Assembly: GCA_003020945.1 (NCBI GenBank)
Contig: PXRU01000029.1
Coordinates: 1 to 64,000, forward strand
Reading direction: 5' to 3'
Origin: Halobacteriales archaeon QS_6_71_20
GTDB lineage: Archaea > Halobacteriota > Halobacteria > Halobacteriales > Haloferacaceae
DNA length: 64,000 bases
This document shows positions 35,927-47,300 of the stretch, one piece after another. The notes under the pieces were generated by a model. The model was given only the letters and a program-made list of their open reading frames with translations, ran no database searches and was not told the origin of the DNA. Made by a program: the position numbers and the translations under genes. Position 1 is the stretch's first letter. Each line of letters starts with the position of its first letter.

Positions 35927-36744
35927 TGGGTCGGTCGTCGACAGATGCCGGGGGGAGCGACGCCGGAGCGTCCGAGCGACCGAGGAGGGGCGACGCCCTC
36001 CCGGAGACCTGTCTCTCGTTCGAGCTTCGGGGCCCCTGGGGGCATTTCCGACGCGTGGCGGGGAACGTCGTCAAACAGACCTACCGGATCGTCCCGCGGA
36101 CGACGGTAGCCGGCATCGTCGCCGCCATCGTCGGCCTGGATCGGGACAGCTACTACGACGCCTTCGGGCCGTCGGTGTCGGCGATGGCGGTCGAGCCGGT
36201 CGCCCCGCTGCGGACGATGAACCTCCCGCAGAACACCCTCTCGACGGCCAAAGAGCACATGGCGACGATGCCGAGTCGGGGCCACGCCCGCGTATCGCTG
36301 CCCGACCCCACCGAGCCGCGTCAGCAACACAACTACGAGGTGCTGGTCGACCCGGCGTATCGGATCGACCTCCGGCTGGCCGACGAGGAGTTGCGATGCC
36401 GACTCCGAGCCCGTCTCGAATCGGGGACCTCGTACTATCCGCCGAGCCTGGGGCTCTCGGAACACCTGGCCGAGGTGGAGTATCTGGGCAAGTTCGAGGT
36501 GACGCCGAACGACGCCGAGACGACGACCGTCGATTCCGCCGTCGTCGAAGCGGTGGACGACGTCGAGTTGGAACCCGGGAGCGAGGTACGGGTCGAACGC
36601 TCGCCCGCGTTCATGGAGGCGGACGGGGACGGACGGACCACGACCGGCTTCCGCAGCCAGGCGTACGCGGCCGACGCGAGTCCGCTCCGCGTCCACGACG
36701 TCGAAACCGCCGAGGTCGACGGGAGACGGGTGATGTTCGCGTGA
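35926..36744 (+). CDS. cas5: Type I-B Cascade subunit Cas5
   Basis: 272 aa. Cas5 caps the 5' handle of the crRNA. The RAMP core opens CLSFELRGPWGHFRRVAGNV (near residue 29), followed by YRIVPRTTVAGIVAAIVG and YYPPSLGLSEHLAEVEYLG (near 170). The first 25 residues are a disordered acidic extension. The ATG at 35926 shares one base with the cas7 stop (TGATG); a GTG one codon upstream is also possible. Confidence 0.93.
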   Translation: MGRSSTDAGGSDAGASERPRRGDALPETCLSFELRGPWGHFRRVAGNVVKQTYRIVPRTTVAGIVAAIVGLDRDSYYDAFGPSVSAMAVEPVAPLRTMNLPQNTLSTAKEHMATMPSRGHARVSLPDPTEPRQQHNYEVLVDPAYRIDLRLADEELRCRLRARLESGTSYYPPSLGLSEHLAEVEYLGKFEVTPNDAETTTVDSAVVEAVDDVELEPGSEVRVERSPAFMEADGDGRTTTGFRSQAYAADASPLRVHDVETAEVDGRRVMFA

Positions 36745-36760
36745 GCGGGGGCGTGGACTG

Positions 36761-39436
36761 ATGGCCGACTTCTCGAAGCGGCCGTCGCACGTCGCCCGTA
36801 GCGGCGACTGCGTCCCGCTGGACCGCCACCTCGGAGACACCGCACGGCGCGTCGCTCGGCTCGTTCCCGAGGACGCTGAGACGCCCGAGGGAGGATCGCT
36901 CCGGGACCTGGCGGTCACGGTCGCCCGACTCCACGACTTCGGGAAGCTGACCTCCTGGTTTCGCAGGCATCTGACCGGCGGCGACGAGGCTGACCCCGAG
37001 GGTCCGACCCACCACGCTCCCCTGGGTGCGCTGGTGGTCCGGCGCGTCCTCGCCGAGCGAGGGTTCGAGGGGACCGACCCCCTGCTGGGCTTCGTCGCCG
37101 TAGCACGACATCACGGCCGGCTCCCGGACGCTGCGCCGTACGTCCACGACGCAGCTGTCGGTCGCAGTGACCGACTGTCGGTGTTCTACCGGGAGGATGC
37201 TCCGTCCCAGGTCGAGAACATCGACGACCGGGCCGCCGACCTCGCCGGCGCGCTGCTCGACGATGCGGGCGTCTCGGCCGAGGTGTGGCGGACACTTCGA
37301 ACCGAGATCCCCGAGGGTCGACAGTCCCGGGAGTTCCCGGACATCGCCGAACCCGTCTGTACGGGACGCGACCTCCGGGCCGCTCCGGGGAAGCTCCCGT
37401 CGGGCTTCTACGCCGCGGTGCTCCAGGTGTGGAGCGCTCTCGTACTCGCCGACAAGACCAGCACCAAGGAGTTGGTCACCGGCGTCCCCGTCGACCGGGA
37501 GGCGTACTCGGGGACGCGGCCGAGACGCGTGGCGATCGACGAGCACGTTCGCCAGCTTCAGGCTGAAAACGCCTCGGACGACCTCGACGAGGAGACGGTC
37601 GCGATGAACGAACGGCGCGAGGAGGCGAGACGGTCGATCCGTCGGCGGGCCGAGCTGTTCGAGGCGTCCGACCGCGACGTCGCCACCCTGCGGCTCCCCA
37701 CCGGCATGGGGAAGACCCTCTCCGGTCTGGACGCCGCGCTGACGGTACTCGACCAGGGATCGGACGGCAGGCTCGTCTACGCGCTCCCGTACACGTCGAT
37801 CGTCGACCAGGTCGCGGCGGAGAGCCGCTCGGTGTTCGACGCTACGGAGGGAGACGACCTGCTTACTGTCGACCACCACCTGGCAGAGACACTCGTCGAT
37901 CTGTCCACCGAAAGCGAGGAAGTCCCCGACGACGCCGTCGAGGACATCGCCACGCTCTTGGGCGAAAGCTGGCGCTCCGGACTGGTCGTGACCACGTTCG
38001 TCCAGCTGTTCGAGAGCCTGGCGGGGCCGACGAACGCCCGAGCGATGAAACTCCCCGCGCTGTACGACAGCGTCGTCGTGTTGGACGAGCCGCAGGCGCT
38101 CCCGCTGGAGTGGTGGCCGCTGGTGAATCGGCTGGTGACCCTGCTGACCGAGCAGTACGGCGCGTCGGTCATCGCGATGACCGCGACACAGCCCAGGCTC
38201 CTCTCGGACGACGGACGGGAACCCTTCGAACTGGTCGAGGACAGCGGCCGGTACTTCGAGGCGCTGGACCGCCTGGAGTTCGACCTACATCCGACCGCGG
38301 AGTCGTATCTCGACGGGGACGGGGAACCGGAAACGCTTGGGTACGCCGAGGCGGCCGACACCCTGGCCGGGCGTCTGAGCGAAGGGAGATCGGTCCTGTC
38401 GATCTGTAACACCATCGACAGCGCCAGAGAGCTGGCAAGCGCAGTCGAGATGGCCACCGATCCGGTGGTCGTGAACGCAGTCTATCGGTCGAAGCTCGAG
38501 GAGCTCTCTCCTGACCTCGACGAGCCGGTGACGCGACGCGACGGATGGAGTCGAAGCCTCTCCCCCTCGGCGACGGTCGAGGCGGTTCTGGAGGCACGAA
38601 CCGGCAACGAGGCGGTCCTTCTGCATCTCACGACCCGCCATCGGCCGTGTGACCGCGCTCACCTCATCGAGGTGACGGAGGAGCTTCTCCAGAGGGAGGT
38701 GCCGCTCGCGTTCGTCTCCACGCAGCTCGTCGAGGCCGGCGTGGACGTGAGCTTCGAGGAGGTGTTTCGGGACTACGCGCCGATGGACAGCCTGGTCCAG
38801 GCGGCCGGTCGATGCAACCGCTCGTTCGACCGCGACCGGGGTCGCGTGACGGTCTGGTTCCTCGACCCGCCGGAGGGCCGGACGACCCCGCCGGCGAGGG
38901 CGATCTACGGGTTCCACGGCGAGAGTCTGACGAAGGTGACCGCCGCGGCACTCTCGTCAGTGTACGAGGGAGAGCCGATGCCCGAGCGGGTGGTGACGAC
39001 GGACGCGGTCGAGCGGTACTTCGAGAAGCTGGACGCCCGCGGTGTCGGGTCCGAGGAGTACGCCGAACACGTCGACATGGCCGAAGCGAGGCAACTCGGC
39101 GACCTGTCGCTGATCGACGAGAAGCGAGCGGTCGACGTGGTCGTCGCCCGGACCGAGGGGGAGCGGCGGCTCATCGAGGCGATCCGGACGGCCAGAACGG
39201 AGTCTCGGTGGGACGACGTGGACGATCTCGTCGACCTGGCCGGAGCGCTCCAAGTGTCGGTTCCGGTGTACCCGGACGACCGGAACGCGAGAGAGAAGGT
39301 TCGCGGACTGACCCCGCTGGTCCCCGGAGGCGAGCGTCGCTGGCTCGACGCCCGCGCGGGCCACGACGACGGGTACTTCGACGCGATGGAGGGGTTCGTA
39401 CTTCCCGACACGACGGCGGGGGCTCGCCTGCTATGA
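36761..39436 (+). CDS. cas3: CRISPR-associated HD-nuclease/helicase Cas3
   Basis: 891-aa effector that unwinds and degrades targets bound by Cascade. N-terminal HD nuclease: VARLHDFGKLTSWF (H58-D59), THHAPLGA (near 84) and ARHHGRLP (near 117). Superfamily 2 helicase: Walker A RLPTGMGKT (311-319), Walker B VVLDEPQALP (DEPQ at 442-445), motif III IAMTATQP (near 474) and motif VI QAAGRCNRSFDRDRG (near 680). All key residues for nuclease and ATPase are present. Only 16 bp after cas5, and its stop overlaps cas4 (ATGA). Confidence 0.96.
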   Translation: MADFSKRPSHVARSGDCVPLDRHLGDTARRVARLVPEDAETPEGGSLRDLAVTVARLHDFGKLTSWFRRHLTGGDEADPEGPTHHAPLGALVVRRVLAERGFEGTDPLLGFVAVARHHGRLPDAAPYVHDAAVGRSDRLSVFYREDAPSQVENIDDRAADLAGALLDDAGVSAEVWRTLRTEIPEGRQSREFPDIAEPVCTGRDLRAAPGKLPSGFYAAVLQVWSALVLADKTSTKELVTGVPVDREAYSGTRPRRVAIDEHVRQLQAENASDDLDEETVAMNERREEARRSIRRRAELFEASDRDVATLRLPTGMGKTLSGLDAALTVLDQGSDGRLVYALPYTSIVDQVAAESRSVFDATEGDDLLTVDHHLAETLVDLSTESEEVPDDAVEDIATLLGESWRSGLVVTTFVQLFESLAGPTNARAMKLPALYDSVVVLDEPQALPLEWWPLVNRLVTLLTEQYGASVIAMTATQPRLLSDDGREPFELVEDSGRYFEALDRLEFDLHPTAESYLDGDGEPETLGYAEAADTLAGRLSEGRSVLSICNTIDSARELASAVEMATDPVVVNAVYRSKLEELSPDLDEPVTRRDGWSRSLSPSATVEAVLEARTGNEAVLLHLTTRHRPCDRAHLIEVTEELLQREVPLAFVSTQLVEAGVDVSFEEVFRDYAPMDSLVQAAGRCNRSFDRDRGRVTVWFLDPPEGRTTPPARAIYGFHGESLTKVTAAALSSVYEGEPMPERVVTTDAVERYFEKLDARGVGSEEYAEHVDMAEARQLGDLSLIDEKRAVDVVVARTEGERRLIEAIRTARTESRWDDVDDLVDLAGALQVSVPVYPDDRNAREKVRGLTPLVPGGERRWLDARAGHDDGYFDAMEGFVLPDTTAGARLL

Positions 39437-40002
39437 CCGAACGGAAGGAGTCGTCGACGGACGACCCCGTAGACAGACTCCTGGCCACGGCTCGCGGCGA
39501 CGCCGTGGAGGAGCCGTTCCGCGTGACGGGCGTGATGATGCAGTACTATCACGTCTGTGAGCGGGAGCTCTGGCTGGCGAGTCGGAACCTGGAGATCGAC
39601 CGCGAGAACGTCAACGTCGTTCGCGGGACCCGAGTCGACGAATCGGCGTACGCCGACCGAGGGAGACAGAACCTCAGGCTCGGGATGGTCTCGTTGGACC
39701 TGCTTGAGGACGGGCGTGTGGTCGAGATCAAACCCTCGTCCGCCCTGGAAGAGCCCGCGAGGATGCAGCTGTCGTACTATCTCTGGTATCTCGACCGGGT
39801 CGCGGGCGTCGAGCGCGACGGAGTGCTCGCCCACCCGACCGAACGCTCGCGAGAGACCGTCGAACTCACCCGGGACCGTGCGACACGCGTCGAAGGAGCG
39901 ATACGCGGCATCCACACGATCGTCACGGCCGACTCGCCGCCGCCGCCCGAGGAGAAGTCGTACTGCGACGCCTGTGCGTATCACGACATCTGCTGGTGTT
40001 GA
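39433..40002 (+). CDS. cas4: CRISPR adaptation nuclease Cas4
   Basis: 189 aa. RecB-type nuclease with an iron-sulfur cluster, involved in prespacer trimming and PAM selection. One Cys is in MMQYYHVCERELWL (near 38) and three more in the C-terminal YCDACAYHDICWC, which together can hold a 4Fe-4S cluster. The nuclease core shows VVEIKPSSALEEPARMQLSY (E-x-K and QxxxY). ATGA overlap with cas3 and 3 nt before cas1. Confidence 0.95.
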   Translation: MTERKESSTDDPVDRLLATARGDAVEEPFRVTGVMMQYYHVCERELWLASRNLEIDRENVNVVRGTRVDESAYADRGRQNLRLGMVSLDLLEDGRVVEIKPSSALEEPARMQLSYYLWYLDRVAGVERDGVLAHPTERSRETVELTRDRATRVEGAIRGIHTIVTADSPPPPEEKSYCDACAYHDICWC

Positions 40003-40005
40003 CCA

Positions 40006-40998
40006 ATGGACAGAAACTACCACGTGTTCTCGGACGGCCGCATCGAACGCAGCGAAGACACGATCCAACTCGTCACCGAGGCCGGGGAGAAGAAGCATAT
40101 CCCGGTCGAGCACGCCGAGGCGGTGTTCCTTCACGGGCAGATCGACTACAACACGCGGCTCGTCTCGTTTCTCAACGACCACGGGATCGCGGTCCACGTC
40201 TTCGGCTGGAACGACCGCTACGCGGGGTCGATCATGCCCGAACGGGGGCAAACGAGCGGGCGAACGCTGGTCGAGCAGGTCCGCGCATACGACGATCCGT
40301 CGCGTCGACTCGACATCGCGTCGGCGTTCGTCCGCGGGAGCATCCACAACATGCGGACGAACGTCAGCTACTACGACGACCGGGGCCACGACCTGACCGG
40401 CGTGCTCGACGATCTGGATTCGGCCGCAGAGCGCGTCGAGGGCGCCGGCGACGTACCGGAGCTGATGGGCGTCGAAGCCTCCGCCAGGCGGGCGTACTAC
40501 CGGCTGTTCGGCGCCGTGCTTCCCGACGCGTTCACGTTCGACCGTCGGGAGTACAACCCGCCTCCGAACCCGGTGAACTGCCTCATCTCGTTCGGCAACA
40601 GTCTGGTTTACATGAACTGCGTCTCCGCGATCCGGGCGACCGCGCTCGACCCCGCGGTGAGTTATCTCCACGAACCCGGCGAACGGCGGTACTCGCTGTC
40701 GCTGGACATCGCCGACCTGTTCAAGCCGGTTCTGGCCGATCGAGTCGTCTTCCGTCTGGTCAACCGTCGGCAGATCACTCGCGACGACTTCCGGGAGGAG
40801 GTCGGATCGTGTCTCCTCACCGAATCGGCACGGGAGACGTTCGTCAAGGCCTTCGAGGAGACGCTCGAACGAACCGTCGAGCACCCTGATCTGAACCGCA
40901 AGGTGAGTTACCAGTACCTCCTCCGACTGGAGGCGTATAAATTGAAGAAGCACCTGGTCGCGAGTGAGCCGTACGAACCGTTCGAACGGTGGTGGTGA
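40006..40998 (+). CDS. cas1: CRISPR integrase Cas1
   Basis: 330 aa. Spacer-integration nuclease. N-terminal beta domain MDRNYHVFSDGRIERSEDTI, then the helical catalytic domain with E157 (in ELMGVEASARRAYYR), H222 (in SYLHEPGERRYSL) and the acidic pair of SLDIADLFKP (D234/D237). All metal ligands are present, so the adaptation module looks functional. It is followed by cas2 with no gap. Confidence 0.97.
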   Translation: MDRNYHVFSDGRIERSEDTIQLVTEAGEKKHIPVEHAEAVFLHGQIDYNTRLVSFLNDHGIAVHVFGWNDRYAGSIMPERGQTSGRTLVEQVRAYDDPSRRLDIASAFVRGSIHNMRTNVSYYDDRGHDLTGVLDDLDSAAERVEGAGDVPELMGVEASARRAYYRLFGAVLPDAFTFDRREYNPPPNPVNCLISFGNSLVYMNCVSAIRATALDPAVSYLHEPGERRYSLSLDIADLFKPVLADRVVFRLVNRRQITRDDFREEVGSCLLTESARETFVKAFEETLERTVEHPDLNRKVSYQYLLRLEAYKLKKHLVASEPYEPFERWW

Positions 40999-41259
40999 AT
41001 GTACGCCATCGTCGTCTACGACATGGAAGCCGACCGGACCCAACGCATGCTGCGGCTCTGCCGGCGCTATCTGACCCACGTCCAGAACTCGGTACTGGAA
41101 GGGGAGATATCTGAGGGGAACCTCGCCACGCTGAAAGGGGAGATGGAGGACCTCCTCAAGCCCCATGAGTCGGTCGTCGTGTACGAACTCTCGTCCGACT
41201 CGATCCTGAATCGAACTGTCTACGGGGAGGACCCGACCCAGGACAGTCGCTTCCTGTGA
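40999..41259 (+). CDS. cas2: CRISPR adaptation protein Cas2
   Basis: 86 aa ferredoxin-like dimer that bridges two Cas1 dimers. The start MYAIVVYDMEADRTQRML carries the conserved Asp of the first strand; LTHVQNSVLEGEIS is the typical second block. The C-terminus is VYGEDPTQDSRFL. Last gene of the operon, 97 bp before the first CRISPR repeat. Confidence 0.96.
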   Translation: MYAIVVYDMEADRTQRMLRLCRRYLTHVQNSVLEGEISEGNLATLKGEMEDLLKPHESVVVYELSSDSILNRTVYGEDPTQDSRFL

Positions 41260-41356
41260 GGTCGACCCCCCGGGGGTTCAGGGGTGATCGGCGGTCGACG
41301 GCAACAGTGAAGTGAGACAGGGATGTAGCGGGTCTGTGTCCGCGAAACGTGGCATG
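41260..41356 (+). promoter_or_regulatory. CRISPR leader (short)
   Basis: The 97 bp between the cas2 stop and the first repeat must hold the leader: array transcription and spacer insertion start here. It opens with CCCCCCGGGGG (about 41266-41276), a possible terminator stem, and is GC-rich rather than AT-rich, with no clear TATA box; the array promoter may therefore lie inside cas2 or overlap it. Orientation is set by the degenerate, truncated repeats at the opposite end. Confidence 0.6.
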
Positions 41357-44300
41357 GATTCAGACGAACCCTTGTGGGGTTGAAGTTCGACAGCGACGGG
41401 AACCGAACCCGAGCGCAGGTCGATTCAGACGAACCCTTGTGGGGTTGAAGTGGACGAGCTTGTAGCCTGCCATCGTTAGAACAGATTCAGACGAACCCTT
41501 GTGGGGTTGAAGTCGAGAATCCAGCCGTAGGGTGCTGCGACGATCGTCGATTCAGACGAACCCTTGTGGGGTTGAAGTAGCGCTTCGGCGCGAGCCGCAG
41601 CGCCGATCTCGCTCGCGCGCTCGGGATTCAGACGAACCCTTGTGGGGTTGAAGTAGTCGCGGGGTCGCCTGCCGTGTCGTTTGTCACGACGATTCAGACG
41701 AACCCTTGTGGGGTTGAAGTGCCATTGTGAGCACGTTCGCGACGACCGCGTCGAAAGATTCAGACGAACCCTTGTGGGGTTGAAGTTCCCTCCTCGAAGT
41801 GGTGGAGATCTACCGTTGCGACGGATTCAGACGAACCCTTGTGGGGTTGAAGTAATACAAGATGGGAACAAGTGAGAGATGCAATGGGAGATTCAGACGA
41901 ACCCTTGTGGGGTTGAAGTTGACGGGACCGCGACCCCCACCCAACGGGCCGGGATGATGATTCAGACGAACCCTTGTGGGGTTGAAGTTTGATACCCGGG
42001 TGGTCGGTGAGATAGCGGTTGATCGATTCAGACGAACCCTTGTGGGGTTGAAGTAGGTCGCGGACGTAGCCGGCCGTGACCGTGCCGCCGGATTCAGACG
42101 AACCCTTGTGGGGTTGAAGTACCGGCTGTGTCGTCGCGGACTGTGCCGGCTACGGGATTCAGACGAACCCTTGTGGGGTTGAAGTCCCACGCGTGGACGC
42201 GCACGCGCGCGAGCGACAGCAGATTCAGACGAACCCTTGTGGGGTTGAAGTGAACCGAAGGAACCCGATGGGACACCCCAGTCGCGATTCAGACGAACCC
42301 TTGTGGGGTTGAAGTAGCGACCCAGGCCGGGCGGGTCGCCGCTGCCAGCGAGATTCAGACGAACCCTTGTGGGGTTGAAGTACTCGGGCGACGGTATCGA
42401 GGCGAGCGGTCAGGTGATTCAGACGAACCCTTGTGGGGTTGAAGTTTCACGCGGGTCGGGACTCTCGTCGCCATCTGACTGGATTCAGACGAACCCTTGT
42501 GGGGTTGAAGTCTCCTGGTCGGGCTCGCCGACGTCGTCGGCAACCGGAGATTCAGACGAACCCTTGTGGGGTTGAAGTGAGCAGGACGGATCGACCATCG
42601 GGAGCGAATGGGTCGATTCAGACGAACCCTTGTGGGGTTGAAGTGCCGCACGAGCGCCGACACCCCGGACATCGAGCCGATTCAGACGAACCCTTGTGGG
42701 GTTGAAGTGAACACGGCCGTATCGGGTCCAACAGCGAAGACATGGATTCAGACGAACCCTTGTGGGGTTGAAGTGAACGCGAGTTCGACGCGCTTGCGCT
42801 CGCGTTTCAAGGATTCAGACGAACCCTTGTGGGGTTGAAGTGACTCCGCGGCGGGGCCTCGACGGCCGTCGCGGCCGTGATTCAGACGAACCCTTGTGGG
42901 GTTGAAGTACGACCTCGCTGTCGGCCCCGCCGATAACCAGCGCGATTCAGACGAACCCTTGTGGGGTTGAAGTACACCGCTTAGCAGTTCGCGCGCGGTG
43001 GTCAAGGTGAGATTCAGACGAACCCTTGTGGGGTTGAAGTCGGGAGGCCGCGCCGGTCGCGGCATCCGCGGCACCCGATTCAGACGAACCCTTGTGGGGT
43101 TGAAGTAAGCGCACGCCGGACCGCCTGTCCCCGGAGCGGAGATTCAGACGAACCCTTGTGGGGTTGAAGTCGACTGCGTCGTGTGTGCGCTCATGCTTCG
43201 GTGACTGATTCAGACGAACCCTTGTGGGGTTGAAGTGAATCCGGCCGACCTCTCGGCGGCCGACGAGGAGCCCGATTCAGACGAACCCTTGTGGGGTTGA
43301 AGTGAGACGGCCGCCGAGACCGAGAAGGGCGACGAGGAGGATTCAGACGAACCCTTGTGGGGTTGAAGTTGGCTCACGACCGCGGCCTCGACGTCGCGCT
43401 CGCGGATTCAGACGAACCCTTGTGGGGTTGAAGTGCGTCGTCGTAGCTGTAGGACGTCACACGGATCGAGATTCAGACGAACCCTTGTGGGGTTGAAGTG
43501 TCGGGCTCGCGGCGCCGCAGACGACGCCCGTCGCGGATTCAGACGAACCCTTGTGGGGTTGAAGTACGACCGACCACCGAATCCCGGCCAGCCGCGCGAA
43601 GATTCAGACGAACCCTTGTGGGGTTGAAGTTTCTGGTCAAGGAAGGGTCGACTGCCCGGACGACCGATTCAGACGAACCCTTGTGGGGTTGAAGTCGCGT
43701 TGTCCTCGGGGACAGCGGCGACGGCGTGGATTCAGACGAACCCTTGTGGGGTTGAAGTAGCGGTATCGACAATCTCCCCGGCGAGGTCTTCCACGGATTC
43801 AGACGAACCCTTGTGGGGTTGAAGTCCGTAGGCGCCGGCCTCGGTCACCTCGGGGAGCAGGATTCAGACGAACCCTTGTGGGGTTGAAGTGTCCAATAGA
43901 AATACGCCAGCGCGCCGAGAACAGCCGGATTCAGACGAACCCTTGTGGGGTTGAAGTTTCCATGAACGGGGTGCATGGTAGTCTCCGTCCTCATGGATTC
44001 AGACGAACCCTTGTGGGGTTGAAGTAGTATACCGGCGGGGTGTTCGACGCGTGACGCCGCTCGATTCAGACGAACCCTTGTGGGGTTGAAGTGAACGGAC
44101 TCAGCTCGAAAATCTCGACGAGGACCTGATTCAGACGAACCCTTGTGGGGTTGAAGTGACCGGATTGTCCTCAGTGCCGTGCTGAAACGTGTGATTCAGA
44201 CGAACCCTTGTGGGGTTGAAGTCTGAGCGCGCCGCCGACGAGCATCAGTCCGTCCAGGAGATTCAGACGAACCCTTGTGGGGTTGAAGTCCAGTCACCAA

Positions 44301-47300
44301 ACGTGGCGCACACGTCGTCCAGCAGATTCAGACGAACCCTTGTGGGGTTGAAGTATCCCGCGTGTCCCCATCCACATCCGACACGTCAATCGGATTCAGA
44401 CGAACCCTTGTGGGGTTGAAGTCTACTGCACGACGCCCACGCTCAGGTATCACGCGGGATTCAGACGAACCCTTGTGGGGTTGAAGTGGCGGTCCCGCAT
44501 GGGTCGAGCTACGCGACGAACTCGATTCAGACGAACCCTTGTGGGGTTGAAGTCAGTTGGTGCGGCACGCCCGCTACTTGCTCAGTATCGATTCAGACGA
44601 ACCCTTGTGGGGTTGAAGTTCGGGGCCATCACCCGTGTCCTCGAACTTGTCGGCGGATTCAGACGAACCCTTGTGGGGTTGAAGTCGCCACTCCGCCGTC
44701 ACGCGGATGCGTCGCGAGGGGATTCAGACGAACCCTTGTGGGGTTGAAGTGCTCATGGACGCGACCACCCCTCGGCGTCGCCGGTGGATTCAGACGAACC
44801 CTTGTGGGGTTGAAGTCTGGTCGCCGACGTCGACGTCGATCCGCGCGCCCGGATTCAGACGAACCCTTGTGGGGTTGAAGTTCGGTGACGCTGCGCTCGA
44901 TGTATTCGAGCTCCCAATTGATTCAGACGAACCCTTGTGGGGTTGAAGTTGGGTGCGCCCCTTGCGCGATCGCGTGTGCGAGCGGCGATTCAGACGAACC
45001 CTTGTGGGGTTGAAGTCCGGCTCGCTGACGGTTGTCGAGCACAAGTCGGGGATTCAGACGAACCCTTGTGGGGTTGAAGTAGGTAGTCGAAGCTGCTGCC
45101 GCCGCCGCTCGACGCGGGATTCAGACGAACCCTTGTGGGGTTGAAGTGGCGCGTTGAACCGTCCGTGACCGAACTCCCGCGAGTGATTCAGACGAACCCT
45201 TGTGGGGTTGAAGTACCTCGAACGACTCCTCGGTAGTCGGGTCCAGGCACCGATTCAGACGAACCCTTGTGGGGTTGAAGTTCGTCCCGCCGGAGGCCGT
45301 CGAATACGGCGACGACGATTCAGACGAACCCTTGTGGGGTTGAAGTACCTCGCCCTGTCCGAGGTCGTCCACGGTCGCGCGGGATTCAGACGAACCCTTG
45401 TGGGGTTGAAGTCGATCCCGCTCGGCACGGTTCTGACGGTACCGGGACTGATTCAGACGAACCCTTGTGGGGTTGAAGTGGCAAGAAGAAGCGGTACGCT
45501 GGACTGATCCGCTGGATTCAGACGAACCCTTGTGGGGTTGAAGTCGGTCTGAAGACCTGTGGGGAGTGATCTTCATCGGCGGATTCAGACGAACCCTTGT
45601 GGGGTTGAAGTCGCAGTCGCGACGTCGACCTCATCGTCGCCGGCGAGATTCAGACGAACCCTTGTGGGGTTGAAGTGACGGCCGCGGTGGCTCCGAGTTC
45701 GAGGCCGACGGCGATTCAGACGAACCCTTGTGGGGTTGAAGTACTCGTGATCACGCTGAAGCTCGTCGTGTTCGTCTCGATTCAGACGAACCCTTGTGGG
45801 GTTGAAGTTGTTTCTTCCGGGCGCGCTCCTCGAAGAGGGACTGCGATTCAGACGAACCCTTGTGGGGTTGAAGTGCAAACAGGTGGATGGGGACCTTCCG
45901 GAGCGCGTCGATTCAGACGAACCCTTGTGGGGTTGAAGTGACATTGGGGGCGACGACCGGGAGTACGGACTGCTCGATTCAGACGAACCCTTGTGGGGTT
46001 GAAGTTTCGTCGCCATACGGTCCGGGTCGTCAACCTCCACGATTCAGACGAACCCTTGTGGGGTTGAAGTTGGGACAACAAGAATTGCCAGCAAAATCGA
46101 GAACAGATTCAGACGAACCCTTGTGGGGTTGAAGTGAACGATGGACGCCGCCGAGGTGGACACCTTCATCAGATTCAGACGAACCCTTGTGGGGTTGAAG
46201 TACGACCGGCAGGGGGATGTTCTGATGCTCCTCCCCCGATTCAGACGAACCCTTGTGGGGTTGAAGTGACTACTCTACCAGACTGAGTGGACCGACGTTG
46301 ACGGATTCAGACGAACCCTTGTGGGGTTGAAGTGAGACGGGGACGGGACGGGGGACTACTGACGCCGATTCAGACGAACCCTTGTGGGGTTGAAGTCGTC
46401 GCCGTCCGTCCACGAGCCGTCGGCCGACAGCCGATTCAGACGAACCCTTGTGGGGTTGAAGTCAGCAGCGGCGAGATGATTTGCACGAGCGCGTCCTGAT
46501 TCAGACGAACCCTTGTGGGGTTGAAGTGTGGTCGGCCGGGGCGTCCGGCAGGAACCGGGTGGGGATTCAGACGAACCCTTGTGGGGTTGAAGTGCGTGGC
46601 CGATCACGCCGCAGTCGCACGCGCTGGTAGATTCAGACGAACCCTTGTGGGGTTGAAGTGTGCGACCCGTGCCGACCGGGCAGCCAGGAATCGCGATTCA
46701 GACGAACCCTTGTGGGGTTGAAGTGTGTCGGTGTCGGTGCTGTCCTCGGGCGACTCGGCCGGATTCAGACGAACCCTTGTGGGGTTGAAGTCCGTAGGCG
46801 CCGGCCTCGGTCACCTCGGGGAGCAGGGATTCAGACGAACCCTTGTGGGGTTGAAGTTCGGACATGATAAGGTGGGAACTGTGGTCGGGGTGGATTCAGA
46901 CGAACCCTTGTGGGGTTGAAGTATCGACGCCGTCGCCGAGCGCGTCACCGAGCGACTGATTCAGACGAACCCTTGTGGGGTTGAAGTGCTGGACGAGCCC
47001 GCGCTCCGCCAGCTGTCGGACCGATTCAGACGAACCCTTGTGGGGTTGAAGTAGCTCGAAGGGTCGATGGACCAAGAGACGTACGCCCGATTCAGACGAA
47101 CCCTTGTGGGGTTGAAGTCCCACCGCGACGCCGTCCGCTGGCTGGGGAAGCGATTCAGACGAACCCTTGTGGGGTTGAAGTACAGATAGTCCCTCGCGCA
47201 CGGACGGCAGAGCGGTTGATTCAGACGAACCCTTGTGGGGTTGAAGTGCTGCCCCACGACACGGGATCGTCGGCGGTGCCGGGGATTCAGACGAACCCTT

